DNA from: Chalara sp. BL73
Taxonomy: Eukaryota; Ascomycota; Leotiomycetes; Helotiales
Assembly: GCA_918026815.1 (NCBI GenBank)
Contig: CAKJVC010000160.1
Coordinates: forward strand, 310,001 to 374,000
Length of the DNA stretch: 64,000 bases
Reading direction: 5' to 3'
Under the pieces are notes generated by a model. That model saw nothing but the letters and a program-made list of their open reading frames with translations, did no database searches and had not been told where the DNA came from. Numbering within the stretch: position 1 is the first letter of the stretch; each line of letters begins with the position of its first letter. Position numbers and translations under genes: made by a program. Positions 48,473-59,994 of this stretch are shown here, piece after piece.

Positions 48473-49717
48473 TAGATATTGTATATATAGATTAAAATAG
48501 ATTTTAAGAGCTTCAAACTGATTTTGAATGTTTTGTTACATATTTGGCGTAAAGATTGAAGCATTCTGGTTTGTTTGGATCGTATATGTCAAGTCACACC
48601 CTTTGTAATATATTGTGGAGAAACATGGCGACTAAAGCATCCTCTTAGAGTAGAGCTTGGACAATTGCTCCAAACGGGAAACTCCTGTCTAGTTAAATAG
48701 AATGAACAGCCAAGCAACTAAGGACAATTAGGTTCTATTAAAATCGCTTATCTAGGGACCAAGGGACGTTCTGAACGCGCCTAGCCTAGTTTTACAATTA
48801 AGGAGTCGAGTCTAGTAACCTTGATCTACAGTAGGGTAGACGATCTAGGGTCTAATGTGAGAAAGGCGACATGGGACGGCGCCGAAGAGCGTACAGATCT
48901 AGCAACAGATTGTCGTGGCCTTTTTGGGGTAGAAATTGCAATTCTCGACAGAATAAAAATACCAATCCAGAAGCAGCAACAATCAATATCCACAAATATC
49001 TTGCCGCAAAACATCGTAGTTAATTAATCAAAATTCTTCTAGAGAGAATGCTCCATCATCTGAAATGAGCCATCAGGGCCCTTGAGCATACCCAGAATCA
49101 AAAACGAGGATCAAGGGCTCAGACTTGATAATTGTGGCGCTTGCCCAGACATGTGGGAACCATTAGGCAGGCTGTGAGGCTTGCAGATCATCGCGCTTCC
49201 ACTTGGTCACTATCCTAGAGGATAAATTTCACATTTCTTTTGTCCTTGATTAGGCTGTCCCAGATAGAGTTGGCACAAACATTGACTACTTATAGTTGTT
49301 TCCAGCTTTCTACTGTATTAATTCATTGTAACACCTTCATGGCACATTCTTTGTCAATGATCAACAGGTTCAACTACCGCGTTTGTAGCCAACAGTTTTA
49401 TCATTCGTTCTTTTTCGTCTGAGTTTGACTACGGACAAGTCATAGAGAAGATATTAAATAGGAGACGAAATTCTAAGAGTAAAAGAGCTGGGAGGAAACA
49501 AAAGTCTTAGAGAGGGGAACTGTATGCTCATTGTTTCACTCCTGCATGAGAAGGATTCAATCTAGGGAACAGGGATATTGCGAGGACGCTGACTTGTCGT
49601 AATTTCCAATATATTAAGAATTGGTTTGAGAGCCATTCTGTAAAGAAAATGTTTCTCAAATTTTTAAGGCCGAAACCCAAGCCAATCAACTTCATTATCA
49701 TAATTCCCTTCACAAGC
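48473..49717. other. Intergenic between the PKS and the DnaJ gene
   Basis: The two genes converge here. No gene or repeat recognised. Confidence 0.4.
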
Positions 49718-51039
49718 CTAGTAGTAGTCGTAAAAAAAGTCTGGGCTCGGAGTCCTCACCCTCGGGGGGGCTCTTCGATTCACCCTCGGCCGTATCGCAG
49801 CTTGACATCTCGGACACGCCTTCATCGTACAGCCCGGGCACTGCAGCAGATAAGACCAAGTCTCATAGCACTCCGGGCATGCTGTACGACCTTGTACTTT
49901 TGGCCACCAGCCGTCGTGGCGGCAAGTTGATGTGGAAGCTTGGCAATTGCTTCCCTCGGCTGTAAAGTACTCAGGGATATTGAGATGTGCGTATTGTCCC
50001 CGGTGTTTCTTGCCCCTACCCATGATAATCTCCTCCAATATCCTGGCCTGCTCCTCTTGTCGTTTCTGCTCTGCTGCTCGCTCCTCCGCCTGTTGCTTTC
50101 TCAACACCTCCGCCGCTTCCCGCTCCCATTTTTCCGCCTGCTCCTGCTGCTGTTTCCAAATTCTTGCTATCCTCTCTCTCTCCACCCTTTCCCTCTCTTG
50201 TCTCTCCCGAGTTTCTCTAGCCCATATCCTATCTTGAATCACTCGTATCTTCTCATTATCGAGCAGATCCACAGCATCCACCTCCTCCTTCGCCTTCCTA
50301 AACAGGCTTTCCTCTTTCTCCAAGTCCGCTTTCTTTAGCCCCAGTCGCCTCTCCTTCATATCTTTCTCAATTCTCCTCTCCTGCCTCTCCCTCTCCTTCC
50401 GTGCTTTCTCCTCCTCGCTGTCTTCTGCCTTCTTGTATATTGATGACAACAACCATGTCCCCCAACTATTCTTCTGTGCCTCTTCATACGCCTCGGCAGC
50501 TGCAATACTATCCAAATTCTTGATTTCTTGCTCTAACCGTCGAATATCTCTCTGCCGCTCGAAGATTGAGGAGTCGAAGGCATTCTTCTTGGTCCACCAT
50601 CGTGCACCACGTTCTTGCTTCAACTTTTGAAGTGCGGCGATTTGCGCCGCTTCGCTGAGTGCTCCTGATTGCGAAGTCGAACCAGGAGGCGGACCGGGGG
50701 TCTGTTGAGTTTGAGAAGAGGGGCGGCCTCGTGTTATGGAGGGGTAGATGAGGTCATAAGCTCGGCGTTTACTCTCGTCCTTCAATGTCTCGTAGGCTCT
50801 TCCGAGCTTTAATGCTTGATGTCAGCACACTATGATTTGACGATGGATAAAAGAATTAGCCTGAACCCGGAAAATTGACATACTAATTGGAAAGCTTCAG
50901 TAGCATCGTGCTTGGCATTCCGATCCGGGTGGAGCTTCAGTGCCAGCCGTTTATAAGATTTCATGACCAGCTCCTGTGTAGCGGTTTGCCCCACTTCAAG
51001 CACCATGTAATAGTCCTCTGTAATTGGTGCTGGCGCCAT
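49718..51039 (-). CDS. DnaJ (J-domain) protein with long coiled coil and C-terminal cysteine pairs
   Basis: Exons 51039-50884 and 50806-49718 join in phase to 414 residues. The J-domain is at the N-terminus (DYYMVLEVGQTATQELVMKS, KLHPDRN with the HPD triad, then FQLLGRAYETLKDESKRRAYD). HPD stimulates the ATPase of Hsp70 partners. Residues 130-310 are a charged, Arg/Glu-rich coiled coil. The C-terminus has spaced cysteine pairs (CPECYETW, LQCPGCTMKACPRC) suggesting a zinc ribbon. It ends in an aromatic-acidic tail (SPDFFYDYY). This composition is common among fungal J-proteins with unknown partners. The acceptor at 50807 was chosen because it restores the standard J-domain helix. Not obviously part of the polyketide cluster. 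Confidence 0.88.
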
Positions 51040-51835
51040 GCCTCAGCAAATGTGTTCTCAGGAGGTTCTTGTGTATTGTGTGTTTATAAGAAGAATCAAA
51101 CATGTATTATTGCAGACCCTCATTACTGCGGTTGCTTTTTTGTTGTCAATGCAGCTGAGGTTGCCCTGCGCTTCCCGTGACTTCGAGAGGAAGTTTGAGT
51201 CCAATCGGAACATTCAAAGAGACTTCACACAAGTCAACCGTCTCATGGCGGTATAGCCCAGGCTATCTAGTAAGTGTTCGCATAGGGCATCTATCATCCG
51301 AGGCGTAATGCTTCAAGGCATTCCAACACTATTTAATAGGGGCTTTTCGTGGTGCCGAAGCGGCGAAGTTTTACCAATCCACGGTAATACTCGCAAATCT
51401 AGGTGGAATTATAATTTCATGTGTGGATTGTCCAGGCCCGGAAGTATGCTAATGTAGACTCTAGTTCTTAGCTTCCGGGGAATTACAGGGGCTCGATTTA
51501 CACCATTTATTGTTTGGACAGACACTAATTTCAACTTCTACGGTGCACTGTAATTCTTTTTTGTTATGTTATATGTATATTATAAGCAAGCACAAAAAAC
51601 TGTACGTTATATTAATAATGGAATTGTTTCATCACTTTTGCTTTCAATTCTGAAAGCAGTACATGAAGTCGTTGGTGGAAAAAGAACGTATTAAAGAGGT
51701 TCAACAAAGAAGTCGCCTACCAAATTCATGCAAATCATTCCTTTATAGCCAGCCCTTCCGCTTTCCCTCCATCAGAATTCTTCCGACTAAAGACATCTGT
51801 AGATATTTAGAACTAACTGAGTGAGAATAAGCGCG
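51040..51835. other. Divergent upstream region of the DnaJ and kinase-like genes
   Basis: Contains both promoters. Small frames here (50887-51256 plus) are not supported as genes. Confidence 0.4.
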
Positions 51836-53148
51836 ATGGCACCGCTACACTCGAAATATGTCCCTGTAGACACAGAACCGCAATCCGCACACCACTCCTC
51901 CTTTACCGTCCTCCGTGTTACGGACCAGCAACACTTCCTCGCGACCCTCATCCCCACAACCCTGACCATCGACCCAGCGAAACACTTCCGGAAATCGGCG
52001 CGAGACCTGGGGAAACTAAGCTCCAAGAGCCGGCTTTCCAGCTGTATCATCCCCACCGCTCAGATCTCCTTATCCAGGATTCTGAACCACCCCAACATCG
52101 TCAGCCTGGTGGATATCGTGCAGGGGAGCGAGGTCGCGGGGCAGCATGTTCCTTCCGGGGCGGAGAAAGACGGGGAGGTTGAAGGGCCGACTGATTTCAC
52201 GATTTGGGAGGATATGAATGCCGGTTGCCTGGCATACCTGCTTCCGAGCGCCGAGGGGCTCCCGGGGTTCGAGGACAGGAAGGCGTGGCATGCGCTTTCG
52301 TTCCGGAACTACCAGCGGCCTTCGCTGCCGGAGGGGTTGTGCTGGCATGTTCTGCTCTCCATCACCAAATCCTTGCTGTGGTTGCATTATGGTATCAAGG
52401 AGACGGCGGGGGTCAAGGGCGAGTATCTGAAGCATGACGATGACTGGCAGCCAATCTTGATTAGAGATGTGAGTCCGGGTCAGATATGGTTTAAGCATCC
52501 GGTCAATGGCGAGGATTATGGTGAATGTAAGCTCGGCGGGTTTGCCTGGGCGAAGGTCACAGGCGCGCCTGGCGCGGAGCTTGCGATTGAGCAGCCATTT
52601 GATAAGGCGAGCGTTGAGAAGCAGTTTTATTGGGCGCCGGTGCGTCCTTTCTTTTTATTTTCTTTGTCCCCCAAGGCGGAGAGACAGAGATGGAATTATA
52701 GGAAGCGCTAATTGGAATAGGAGATTTGGAAGAATTCGCATAGTTGGAGTAGAAAAACGGAGATTTGGGCTCTGGGAGCCGTGGTGTACACGATGATGGC
52801 GGGTATTCCGCCACCGAGACTCTATGATTATGATTGGCAGATCAGCAGGATGAATGATAAGGGGTATAGCCAGATGATTAGGGATACGGTTGCGGAGATG
52901 TTGAAGCCAGATTCGTTGGACCGGCCTGACGCTTTGCGATTGTTAGATAAGGCGCAAGACGCGTATCGCGCTGTGAGTGTGAAAAGACTTCCCTAAAATT
53001 GCAGGCATGGAGCGCTTGCTGATTTTACTGATTATAGTGGAGAACAGGTACAGTGGATGGAAATCTGTATGTTGATATTGATGACGAGTATGTGAAGAAG
53101 CAATGGGAAGCGGGACAGGCACAACGGCTGTTGCACGGCCTCGTTTGA
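51836..53148 (+). CDS. Protein kinase-like protein, probably a pseudokinase
   Basis: Exons 51836-52639, 52721-52972 and 53038-53148 join in phase to 388 residues. The last exon is supported by a coding-like end (VDIDDEYVKKQWEAGQAQRL) and a GTGAGT donor. The order of kinase features is visible: HPNIVSLVDI after the alpha-C region, LPEGLCWHVLLSITKSLLWLH (helix E), then a catalytic-loop equivalent LIRDVSPGQIWF and a magnesium-loop equivalent LGGFAWA. The usual HRDxKxxN reads IRDVSPGQ (Lys replaced by Ser, Asn by Gln), and DFG reads GGF, so the magnesium-binding Asp is missing. ALGAVVYTMMAGIPPP matches the helix F region. Catalysis is therefore unlikely; a scaffold or regulatory role is inference. 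The gene converges with the esterase, 80 bp apart. Confidence 0.75.
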
Positions 53149-53227
53149 GAAGGCGGCACATGTTATTGTATATCTATTGATGGAAACTTTGCAATATTCT
53201 CTATATCACATCTTTCATCGGCGCAGG

Positions 53228-54276
53228 CTATGTGGCAAAGGCACCCTTCAAGGCTTCAACCATATATGTGATCGTGTCTCTGCCTTGCTGTAGTACTCCA
53301 TCCATTGCTAGAAATGGATGAGGCATACCTGCCATGATCTTTAGATCAACCTTCACGCCTGCTGCCGTTAGCTTCTCTGCATATGCAATTCCTTCATCCC
53401 TCAAGACGTCCATCTCCCCAACTACGACCAACGCCGGTGGTTGGTCTTCCCACCCACTCTCATACAGCAGTGGGCTCGCCTCCGGTTCTGCCCATGTTTT
53501 AGGATCAGGCAGGTAATGTCTCCGGTACCACAACATCTTGGCAGCCGGTAATGCAGGACTGAACTGGTTATCCTTCCAGCTCTTGTTGTTATCGACTGTC
53601 GCTGTGTTATCTGTGACAGGGACGCTAAGAATCTGTACTTTGAAGCGCAGGATTAGAGAGGAAGAAAGCACTTTGTGGCACATGATCGCGGTAAGGTTCC
53701 CTCCAGCAGAGCTTCCTCCAATAGCACTTTTGCTTAAATCCAGGTTCAAAAGTGTTGAGCCCGTAGCTTGTAGCCAAAGCAGGGTTTCCCAGCAGTCGTG
53801 GACAGCGGCTGGATACGGGTTTTCCGGGGCGAGACTACTAAATCAGCTAGAGCACATTTTGATATTGTTATTCATTCGTACCGGTAGTCTACGCTCACGA
53901 CTACACAATTTGCCCTGTTACACAAGTTTGTGCAAACTGTGTTTTCCGTCTCAATCGTGCCCAAAACCCAACCACCTCCGTGAAAATACACCATCAAAGG
54001 CCACCCATTATCAGGTCTTTCCCCCCTAGGGGTGAATGCGCGGACTACCACATCTGGCCCGGCTGTCTCCTTGCGCTTGATAGAGATATCTTCTGTCTTG
54101 CCCACAGGTAGTTTTGGTCCACCACCTGGAATCAGGATGCCGGACGTGCGTGATGCTTCGACAGGTTGCAGATGTACCTGCTGCTTATCGATTATGTGCT
54201 CATTGTAGAACTTGACATAATCAGGATGTATCTTGTCTGCAACGGAGGGATGGAGCGGATATGGCGGTGCGGGCAT
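53228..54276 (-). CDS. Alpha/beta-hydrolase, HSL-type esterase/lipase
   Basis: Exons 54276-53882 and 53834-53228 join in phase to 333 residues. The oxyanion motif VYFHGGGWVLGT and nucleophile motif GGSSAGGN (GxSxG) define the hormone-sensitive-lipase-like family. The acid is probably in VVVGEMDVLRDEG and the histidine in AGMPHPFL. Such enzymes hydrolyse small carboxylic esters. No signal peptide, so intracellular. The intron uses an acceptor TTTAGTAG that restores the RLAPENPYPAA segment typical of the family. It is not linked to the polyketide genes by distance or orientation. Substrate unknown. Confidence 0.9.
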
Positions 54277-55264
54277 GTTGGGCGGATTGAAGGAGGGTTA
54301 AGGAGGATCCGGGGCGATTGACCATGAAGTCATTCTTACCCCCACCTTTCTAAAGTGTCTGCGACAGCATAGGTATCGAGGCGGCTGTAACGGAGAAAGT
54401 CATCGTTGACTCACCGTTGAAGTAACGTTTGGTGCGAAACGCCAGTCGTAGAGTGGAAGAGTGGGATTGCTGCAAGGGCTTCATGCGCCAAGCCGGGAAC
54501 CACCGACTTGGGTTTTGACTCTATTCCCGCCGTCTTATTGGTACAGTATCTATTCCCCCGTGACCCACCCATTGAATGTCTAAATAATCTGGGTAACGAT
54601 TATAGCTCCAACTAATATATGGGCATATCATGGTATTTCTGCGATAGCCCATGATGGTAAATACAGACTTGAAGAGCATGTGTTCATACAAGACAAATCT
54701 GTGCTCAAGTTAAGTCCGGAAACTAATACCAGTTTGAGAAAGCACTTGATGGGGTGGATATATTTCGTATAGGAACTTCGGTCCCCTCATTACTTGATGT
54801 CTTATCCATCTATAGAAACCCGTGAAACATCGTTGGTGATCGGCTACAATGAAATTAAACGACAAATTATACCATAAAGTCTACAGGCCACGAGCACGGG
54901 GGATCCTTTACTGTCGGATACCTATCACGTAGCAAAAGACGTAGCAGCTATTGGCTACGTTCTTGCTCGTGTGATTCTGGTTCCTTGATTGATTGATGAG
55001 GTTCTACTCTACGGAGTTGAGTAGGATTTTAAGGTCCCACTGTTTCACGTGCTGGTCACGTGGTCCTAGTTACATACAATTAGCTCCCAACATTTACTAT
55101 TAATAAATTAGTAAAAATTTTATAAAAAAGTATATAAAAACTTACCGACAACTTATTTGCAAACATTTAATAGTAACAGTTCGAGGTATATTTATATTTT
55201 TTTGCGGCGGGTTTAAAGTATTTTTTAGTAAAATCTTTTTAAATATATTAGATTGTAAACTTAA
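54277..55264. other. Intergenic, turning A+T-rich toward the LTR
   Basis: No gene recognised. CACGTG-like sites near 55047-55062 and an A+T-rich stretch from 55080 onward suggest old repeat DNA before the solo LTR. Confidence 0.35.
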
Positions 55265-55593
55265 TGTTACGCGGATCGCTAACAGGCTTACACCTTAGGG
55301 GCCTGAGGCTCGGTAAGCTTGGCTTACACAGAGAACCCCTAAGAGTAAAGGATCACGTGATGGATCATGGATCATGGGAGATGCAATGATCCAACCCCAC
55401 GTAGGCTCTATATAAGTAGAAGGGATTCCCTTAGAAAGGAGCTTCGTGCTCAACTTCAAATAGTATTCTCATACTTAGTTATTGGGATCTATTCTCTGTA
55501 TCCGTGATATACCTGCTTCTCCCCAGACCCACACCTTCGGACTAGATCTTCTATTCAACCCTATACTTCCGGAGTATAGCTAGAACCGTAACA
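55265..55593 (+). mobile_element. Solo LTR of a retrotransposon, with 5-bp target duplication
   Basis: The 329-bp segment begins TGTTACGCGGATCGC and ends CGTAACA, inverted ends typical of LTRs. The 5 bp on each side are identical (CTTAA at 55260-55264 and 55594-55598). The same sequence, at reduced identity, forms the LTR at 59995-60345. Inside are a CTATATAAG promoter-like box and a repeated GGATCATGG palindrome. No internal region accompanies it, so the two LTRs of an earlier insertion probably recombined. Confidence 0.9.
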
Positions 55594-55716
55594 CTTAAAT
55601 CAAGTTCATAATTTTCTGCGTTTTGTAATTGTATAATACTATTAAATGCTAATTGTTGAGACATTGTAATAGCTATAGTATTAATAGTAGTAATAAAATA
55701 TAATAGTAAGTATAAT

Positions 55717-55760
55717 ATTGTTGTATTGTTGTATTGTTGTATTGTTGTATTGCTGTATTG
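55717..55760. repeat. Tandem TTGTTGTA-type microsatellite
   Basis: About five copies of an 8-bp unit (TTGTTGTA, last copies imperfect) just downstream of the solo LTR. Confidence 0.85.
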
Positions 55761-55803
55761 TGTAAGGTGCTGGCTGGAGTAGGGTGGCACAAGTCAACTG
55801 CAA

Positions 55804-56199
55804 TTGATACGAAGACTAATCTCTACCTTCCACGTGGGGAAGATTGACGACTTCATTATCAAGCCGATTGAGCAACATTCGTACCTTTTGAATAGCTTTA
55901 GCCGGCATATATCATTATCGATTACCGCGGAGGCAGGCCGTGACCACGTTGATGCGAAGCGTAACCGACCCCAGGATGGCAAAGCCGTTGATGCTAGAGC
56001 CTTTACATCGCGGAGGAGTGAGCCGTCGAGTAGCGATGACGACGAGAGTGGATTGAGCGACAGCGATCCCGAACTCGGTAGCGACGGTGACGGTGACGGT
56101 GACGGATGTTCGAGCGAGGAAGAGCTGGGTCGTTCGGGAATGAGGATGAATGTCCCATGGGATGTAGCCAAACTCTCATCACGTGATCATAACACTTAA
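55804..56199 (+). CDS. Coding fragment with acidic Ser/Asp region, no start codon
   Basis: An open frame of about 130 codons has no ATG at its beginning; the nearest upstream stop is a TAG just before 55785. It contains TFHVGKIDDFIIKPIEQHSY and then a Ser/Asp-rich stretch with repeated Gly-Asp pairs, then SSEEELGRSGMRMNVPWD. The acidic run followed by a short basic/Trp segment reminds me of fungal proteins that end in a Myb-like DNA-binding domain, but that domain is not present here. It is probably a fragment beside the LTR. Confidence 0.3.
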   Translation: MIRRLISTFHVGKIDDFIIKPIEQHSYLLNSFSRHISLSITAEAGRDHVDAKRNRPQDGKAVDARAFTSRRSEPSSSDDDESGLSDSDPELGSDGDGDGDGCSSEEELGRSGMRMNVPWDVAKLSSRDHNT

Positions 56200-56613
56200 C
56201 TTACTCTCAAGGGTTTAGAAAGTTCTAGAATTATACCTCCTAGGATAGAAACATAATCTAAGAACTACTATACTCTTTAATTAAGTCAATAATCAACGAT
56301 AAACAAACCCTAGAAATAGAGGGTCAGGTTATGTAATTGGATTATTGAATTTTAGAGATTTTGAGAAGGATTTAATAATTCAAGTGATGTAAAGAGTACA
56401 GAGGCTTTATATAAGAGTGAGCGTTCTTTCTATTAGATTAATAGCTTCATACTTAACTTAAATAGGATTTTTTATATATTAATAATATAGTTATTAACCT
56501 TGATCTAATAATAATATCTTTATCAAGTCCAGACTGCCTGCTCCAGACTGCCTGCCTGTCCAAGGTACAAACAACTCATTCTTCCTTCTAGACACACTAC
56601 CGCATTCTCCGCC

Positions 56614-57498
56614 ATGTCTTCCCGCGCACACAACTCTGAGGAAGCAGGCTTGCCTCAGCCAGTCGATCTGGAGATGGCTCCTTTGGCAGCCCCCACAGAC
56701 ATACCAGCTGCCTCCACGACAAACAAGCACGATGAGGACCCCTTTCTCGTCGTGTTCGCTCAGCCCTTCGACAGCGAGAACCCTAAGAACTGGCCCAGCA
56801 AACGGAAATGGGCTGTCACCAACTCCCTTTCGGCATCAGGCTTCAATAGGATCCATGGTCTCCACCATCATGGCCCCGGCATTGACCAACATCTAGTCCG
56901 AACTCAACATGACGGCTGCAGAGTCGACAATGGCAATGTCCATCTACCTCCTGGCCACCGCGTTCGGGCCCCTGATTATCGAGCCCCTGTTCGAGATGTA
57001 CTGGCGCAAGAGGATCCTGCGCATGTCCAACGCGTGGTTCATCCTGTGGAATATCGTCTGCGACTTCGCGTACTCGAAAGGCTTTCTGATTGCTGCACGG
57101 CTCCTGGCTGGGTTTGGGGCCAGTGCGATCTATGCGTTGGGCGGAGGCGTGCTTGGAGATATCTGGCGGCCCGAGGAGAGGGGCAAAGGCCTGAGGATGT
57201 ATCTCACCATCTCCATCCTGTGGTCAGCCGTCGAGCCTATCGTGGGTGGTTTCATGGCCGGGCAAATCACCTGGCGATGGATGTTCTGGTCCACGTCCAT
57301 CTTCCAAGTCCTCATGACCCTCACCACCTGGACCACCGTCCACGAGTCCTTCGCCCCCGTCATACTCCGCCGCCGCACTCCGCATTCCGCACCTCGACCG
57401 GCAAACCCAACTACCGCACCGCCTACGGGCGCCTTGAAGAGAAAAAGCCCATCACCCACATCCTCGCCCAGACCCTCTCGCGGCCGTTCATGTTGTAG
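56614..57498 (+). pseudogene. Decayed and truncated MFS transporter (DHA1 type)
   Basis: The reading begins with a good ATG and typical leader (DSENPKNWPSKRKWAVTNSL), but similarity then moves to another frame near 56850: an extra C sits where the homologous sequence should continue. In the second frame MVSTIMAPALTNI is followed by a TAG (probably from CAG), then SELNMTAAESTMAMSIYLLA, GPLIIEPLFEMYWRKRI and ALGGGVLGDIWRPEERGKG, which are transporter helices 2 to 6. Near 57375 similarity returns to the first frame (TSTGKPNYRTAYGRLEEKKP). The copy ends with a stop after LSRPFML, so the second half of the transporter is missing. Two frameshifts, one stop and the 3' loss mean it cannot be a working exporter. 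Confidence 0.85.
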
Positions 57499-57592
57499 TG
57501 CTGTCGTGACTTGTGCGGTAATTAACTTCAGCACCCAATAATAAGTGATTTAATATGAGTAGCTAGGATAAAAACCATGTGGCAATTGGCAG

Positions 57593-59310
57593 CTAGTACG
57601 GGAAATGTCCAGTATACACATCGCCACTAGCAAATCTGTTCCTTTGAGTCCGGACGGCAGCATCGATCAAGCCCAAGAAATCTTCATCTGTCATATAAGT
57701 CCACTCCTGCGTCTGCCAATGATTAAACTCCTGCGGCGGGGGAGGCGGCCAATCCTGTGGGAACGGTTTCCCATGCACCGCATGTTCATACTCCTCTTCG
57801 TACATGCATCTGCCCGAGATGTAGTTAACTCCGCGCATAGCAGAGATCGCGCGAAAACCATGCTGGTTGAAATACCGTGGCAGGATCTCGACGGCCGTGG
57901 CTTCGGGGGTCATGAACATTATATGCGTCATTGCTGCGCCGTGGTGGCCCACGAGTATGTCCGTAGATTGGGCGAGACGGAGTTGTTCCTCGATGGTGAT
58001 GCTGGTAAAATCGACCACGTTGATAGGTGAATGCGGGTAGCGCTCCTTCAAAGTTGCTGTCCAGCGATCGAGTGAGATGAACTTCCTATTCTTCTTCCTT
58101 TCCACGATTGTGATTGTTGGGTGCTCGTGAATCTCGGTAATCGGCCGCGGTACGATACCGTAGAATCCGAAAATACGGTTTATATACGTTGTTAGTAGCG
58201 TTTGGGAGGAACAATGCTCGTGATAGCTGGTATCGAGTAGTTGTGACCAGAAGGGACTTCCACAACCTGGGAGAGGCAGGATGACGTTGCCAAAACAATT
58301 GGCCTGCAGTGAACTCTTGCGGATGGGCTTCCTGCCAGTGACAATCTCCCAGAGCGGCTCAAGTAGCTCCTCCCTATCGTCGTCAAAGACTAGTTGGACG
58401 TCCGCGGCGTCCATTTCTGAGAGCCAAGGTCTCCCGGTGGCAGGGTTGATAGCGATGCGCAGCGCGTCGAGGCTGTGGCGCGCTTGCAAGATCTCGATCA
58501 GCTTGTGCCACAGATTTTGTGTGTCGGTGCTGTCCCGCCTCATGAGCATCACCCATTGACTTTTATTGCTCTCCCGGGTGCAGCCGTTGACGTCGCCTCT
58601 GTCTTCGAAATGCCATGTATTCAGTGACGCGCCTACGCCCGTGTCTCCCCAGTACCAGCCCCAATCGGTGGGACGGTCGCGGAAGCCCTCAAGCACTTTA
58701 GCAGCGTCTGCGGAACTGGCTCTCTCGCTCGCTAGATCCCTCAGCTTACATTGTATGTTGAACTCGTCTGAATGACGATGATTAGCTATGTCTTGACGGA
58801 AGATGAATCCAGAAATTTGTACATACGGGATCCAGCTGGCTCTGGACTGAAAGACACCCCCTGAGCGACGCAGAGAGGGTCAGTCTGTCCCCACCCCCTC
58901 GTGATAGGCACCACGAGCCGTGGTGCCGTGAAACATTGGAACGCGCTCTTAGATTGCTCCTCGCAATATGGTTGTTGGTGTGTAGCGATGTGTTCAAGAT
59001 AGGACGGGGTGAAGAACAGCTCGCATCTTTGTCGGTCCTCGGAAAATGTCGAGTAATTAGGCGGTAGTGTTAGAGCAGCCGAGATTGTGGCAGCAATTGG
59101 TAACGTGGTGGGGGATGCTTTGAGGTCGATGTCGCCTTTGGCATCTGCTGGCTTGGAATTCTGCAAGTCGAAAGGACCGCTGATGAGGCTGTGATCCCTC
59201 GAGTGCGGTATGTCTGCACAGTACACAGTGTAAAGAACGACAATACATAAACAGGTAGCGCCGAGGATGAGGCTACACTTGCGATTCGCGCTGATAGGGC
59301 CAGTTATCAT
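57593..59310 (-). CDS. GT61/EOGT-like glycosyltransferase, type II membrane protein
   Basis: Exons 59310-58827 and 58767-57593 join in phase to 552 residues. A short cytoplasmic end is followed by a single membrane anchor (CSLILGATCLCIVVLYTVYC), so the enzyme probably faces the Golgi lumen. The region CELFFTPSYLEHI, YCEEQSKSAFQCFTA, then GWGQTDPLCVAQG matches the N-terminal part of the GT61 (DUF563) family related to EGF-domain O-GlcNAc transferases. The C-terminal catalytic part has STDILVGHHGAAMTHIMFM followed by TAVEILP, the clearest GT61 signature. It would transfer a sugar from a nucleotide donor to a protein or wall glycan; the acceptor is unknown. The intron ends in CATTCAG and restores a continuous HEFNIQCKLRDL segment. 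Confidence 0.88.
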
Positions 59311-59562
59311 TGTTACTATTTATATAATCGAAAAATCTTGGGAAGTTGATTTTTGAAATGGGATGACATGCTACATATAGCTTCAGATCGCCCCAACTGA
59401 CAACTGAAAGTATTCTCCGAGCGGCTACAGAAGTGCAGGTCGAACTGTAGATGTTGGTAGATTTTCAGGGGATCGGACATGACCCATTGAACTGACTGAC
59501 GGCCCACTCTCCAGGGCCCAGTTAAGCGCCCTGCCCGGCCCTGTTAAGCGCCCCGCCCCGTA
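59311..59562. other. Upstream of the glycosyltransferase; short GC-rich direct repeats
   Basis: About 250 bp with two copies of a GTTAAGCGCCC-like unit at 59521-59556 just before the transposon end. No gene recognised. Confidence 0.4.
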
Positions 59563-59994
59563 CAGTGGGGTGCAAAAAGTTTGCATCCTTGTCGGCCAAG
59601 ACGTACGCAACTAGGCCTATTAGAGCTGTAAAGATCCCGCTGTTTGAAGGAGTAAACAAAAGCTGAATTGAAGCTATTCTCTAGTATTTTGTATACCACC
59701 CTTTTGCCTCAATGACTGCTTTTACTCTGTTTTCCATAGTTATAGCTAATCTGTGCAAAATCCCTATATCAATAGAATGCCAGGCTTCCTTCGCGGCTTG
59801 TACTAATAAATCAAGAGTTTTCTCATTATCAGGAGCATCCTTAAGCTCAGAGTGTAGCAAATAGATCTCTGCTTTGACTAAAGCCTACAAGTTCTTTATA
59901 GGATTCAAATCTGAAGAATAAAGTGGCCATTTTATGACTTTGATTCTTATCTTTTGCAAAAGCTTTTTCACAATAGCTCTTCGATGAAGCTCTG
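59563..59994 (-). mobile_element. Tc1/mariner transposon, 3' part, split by a retrotransposon
   Basis: The end CAGTGGGGTGCAAAAAGTTT follows a TA dinucleotide (59561-59562), as expected for this superfamily. The minus strand encodes the C-terminal part of the transposase, stopping at 59681: IKWPLYSSDLNPIKNL is the family's WPxxSPDLNPIEN motif, ahead of a stop where Trp is expected (TAG from TGG), then ALVKAEIYLLHSELKD. The rest of the element is cut at 59994 by an LTR. It cannot make transposase. Confidence 0.85.

Larger units (their letters stand above)
55594..56613. other. Repeat-adjacent intergenic sequence
   Basis: Apart from the microsatellite and coding fragment reported above, this A+T-rich region shows nothing I can name. 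It leads to the decayed MFS gene. Confidence 0.35.

Noticed and set aside
49932..50338. Plus-strand Leu/Cys/Ser-rich frames opposite the DnaJ gene
   Set aside because: Mirror readings of the Glu/Arg-rich coiled coil, without motifs.
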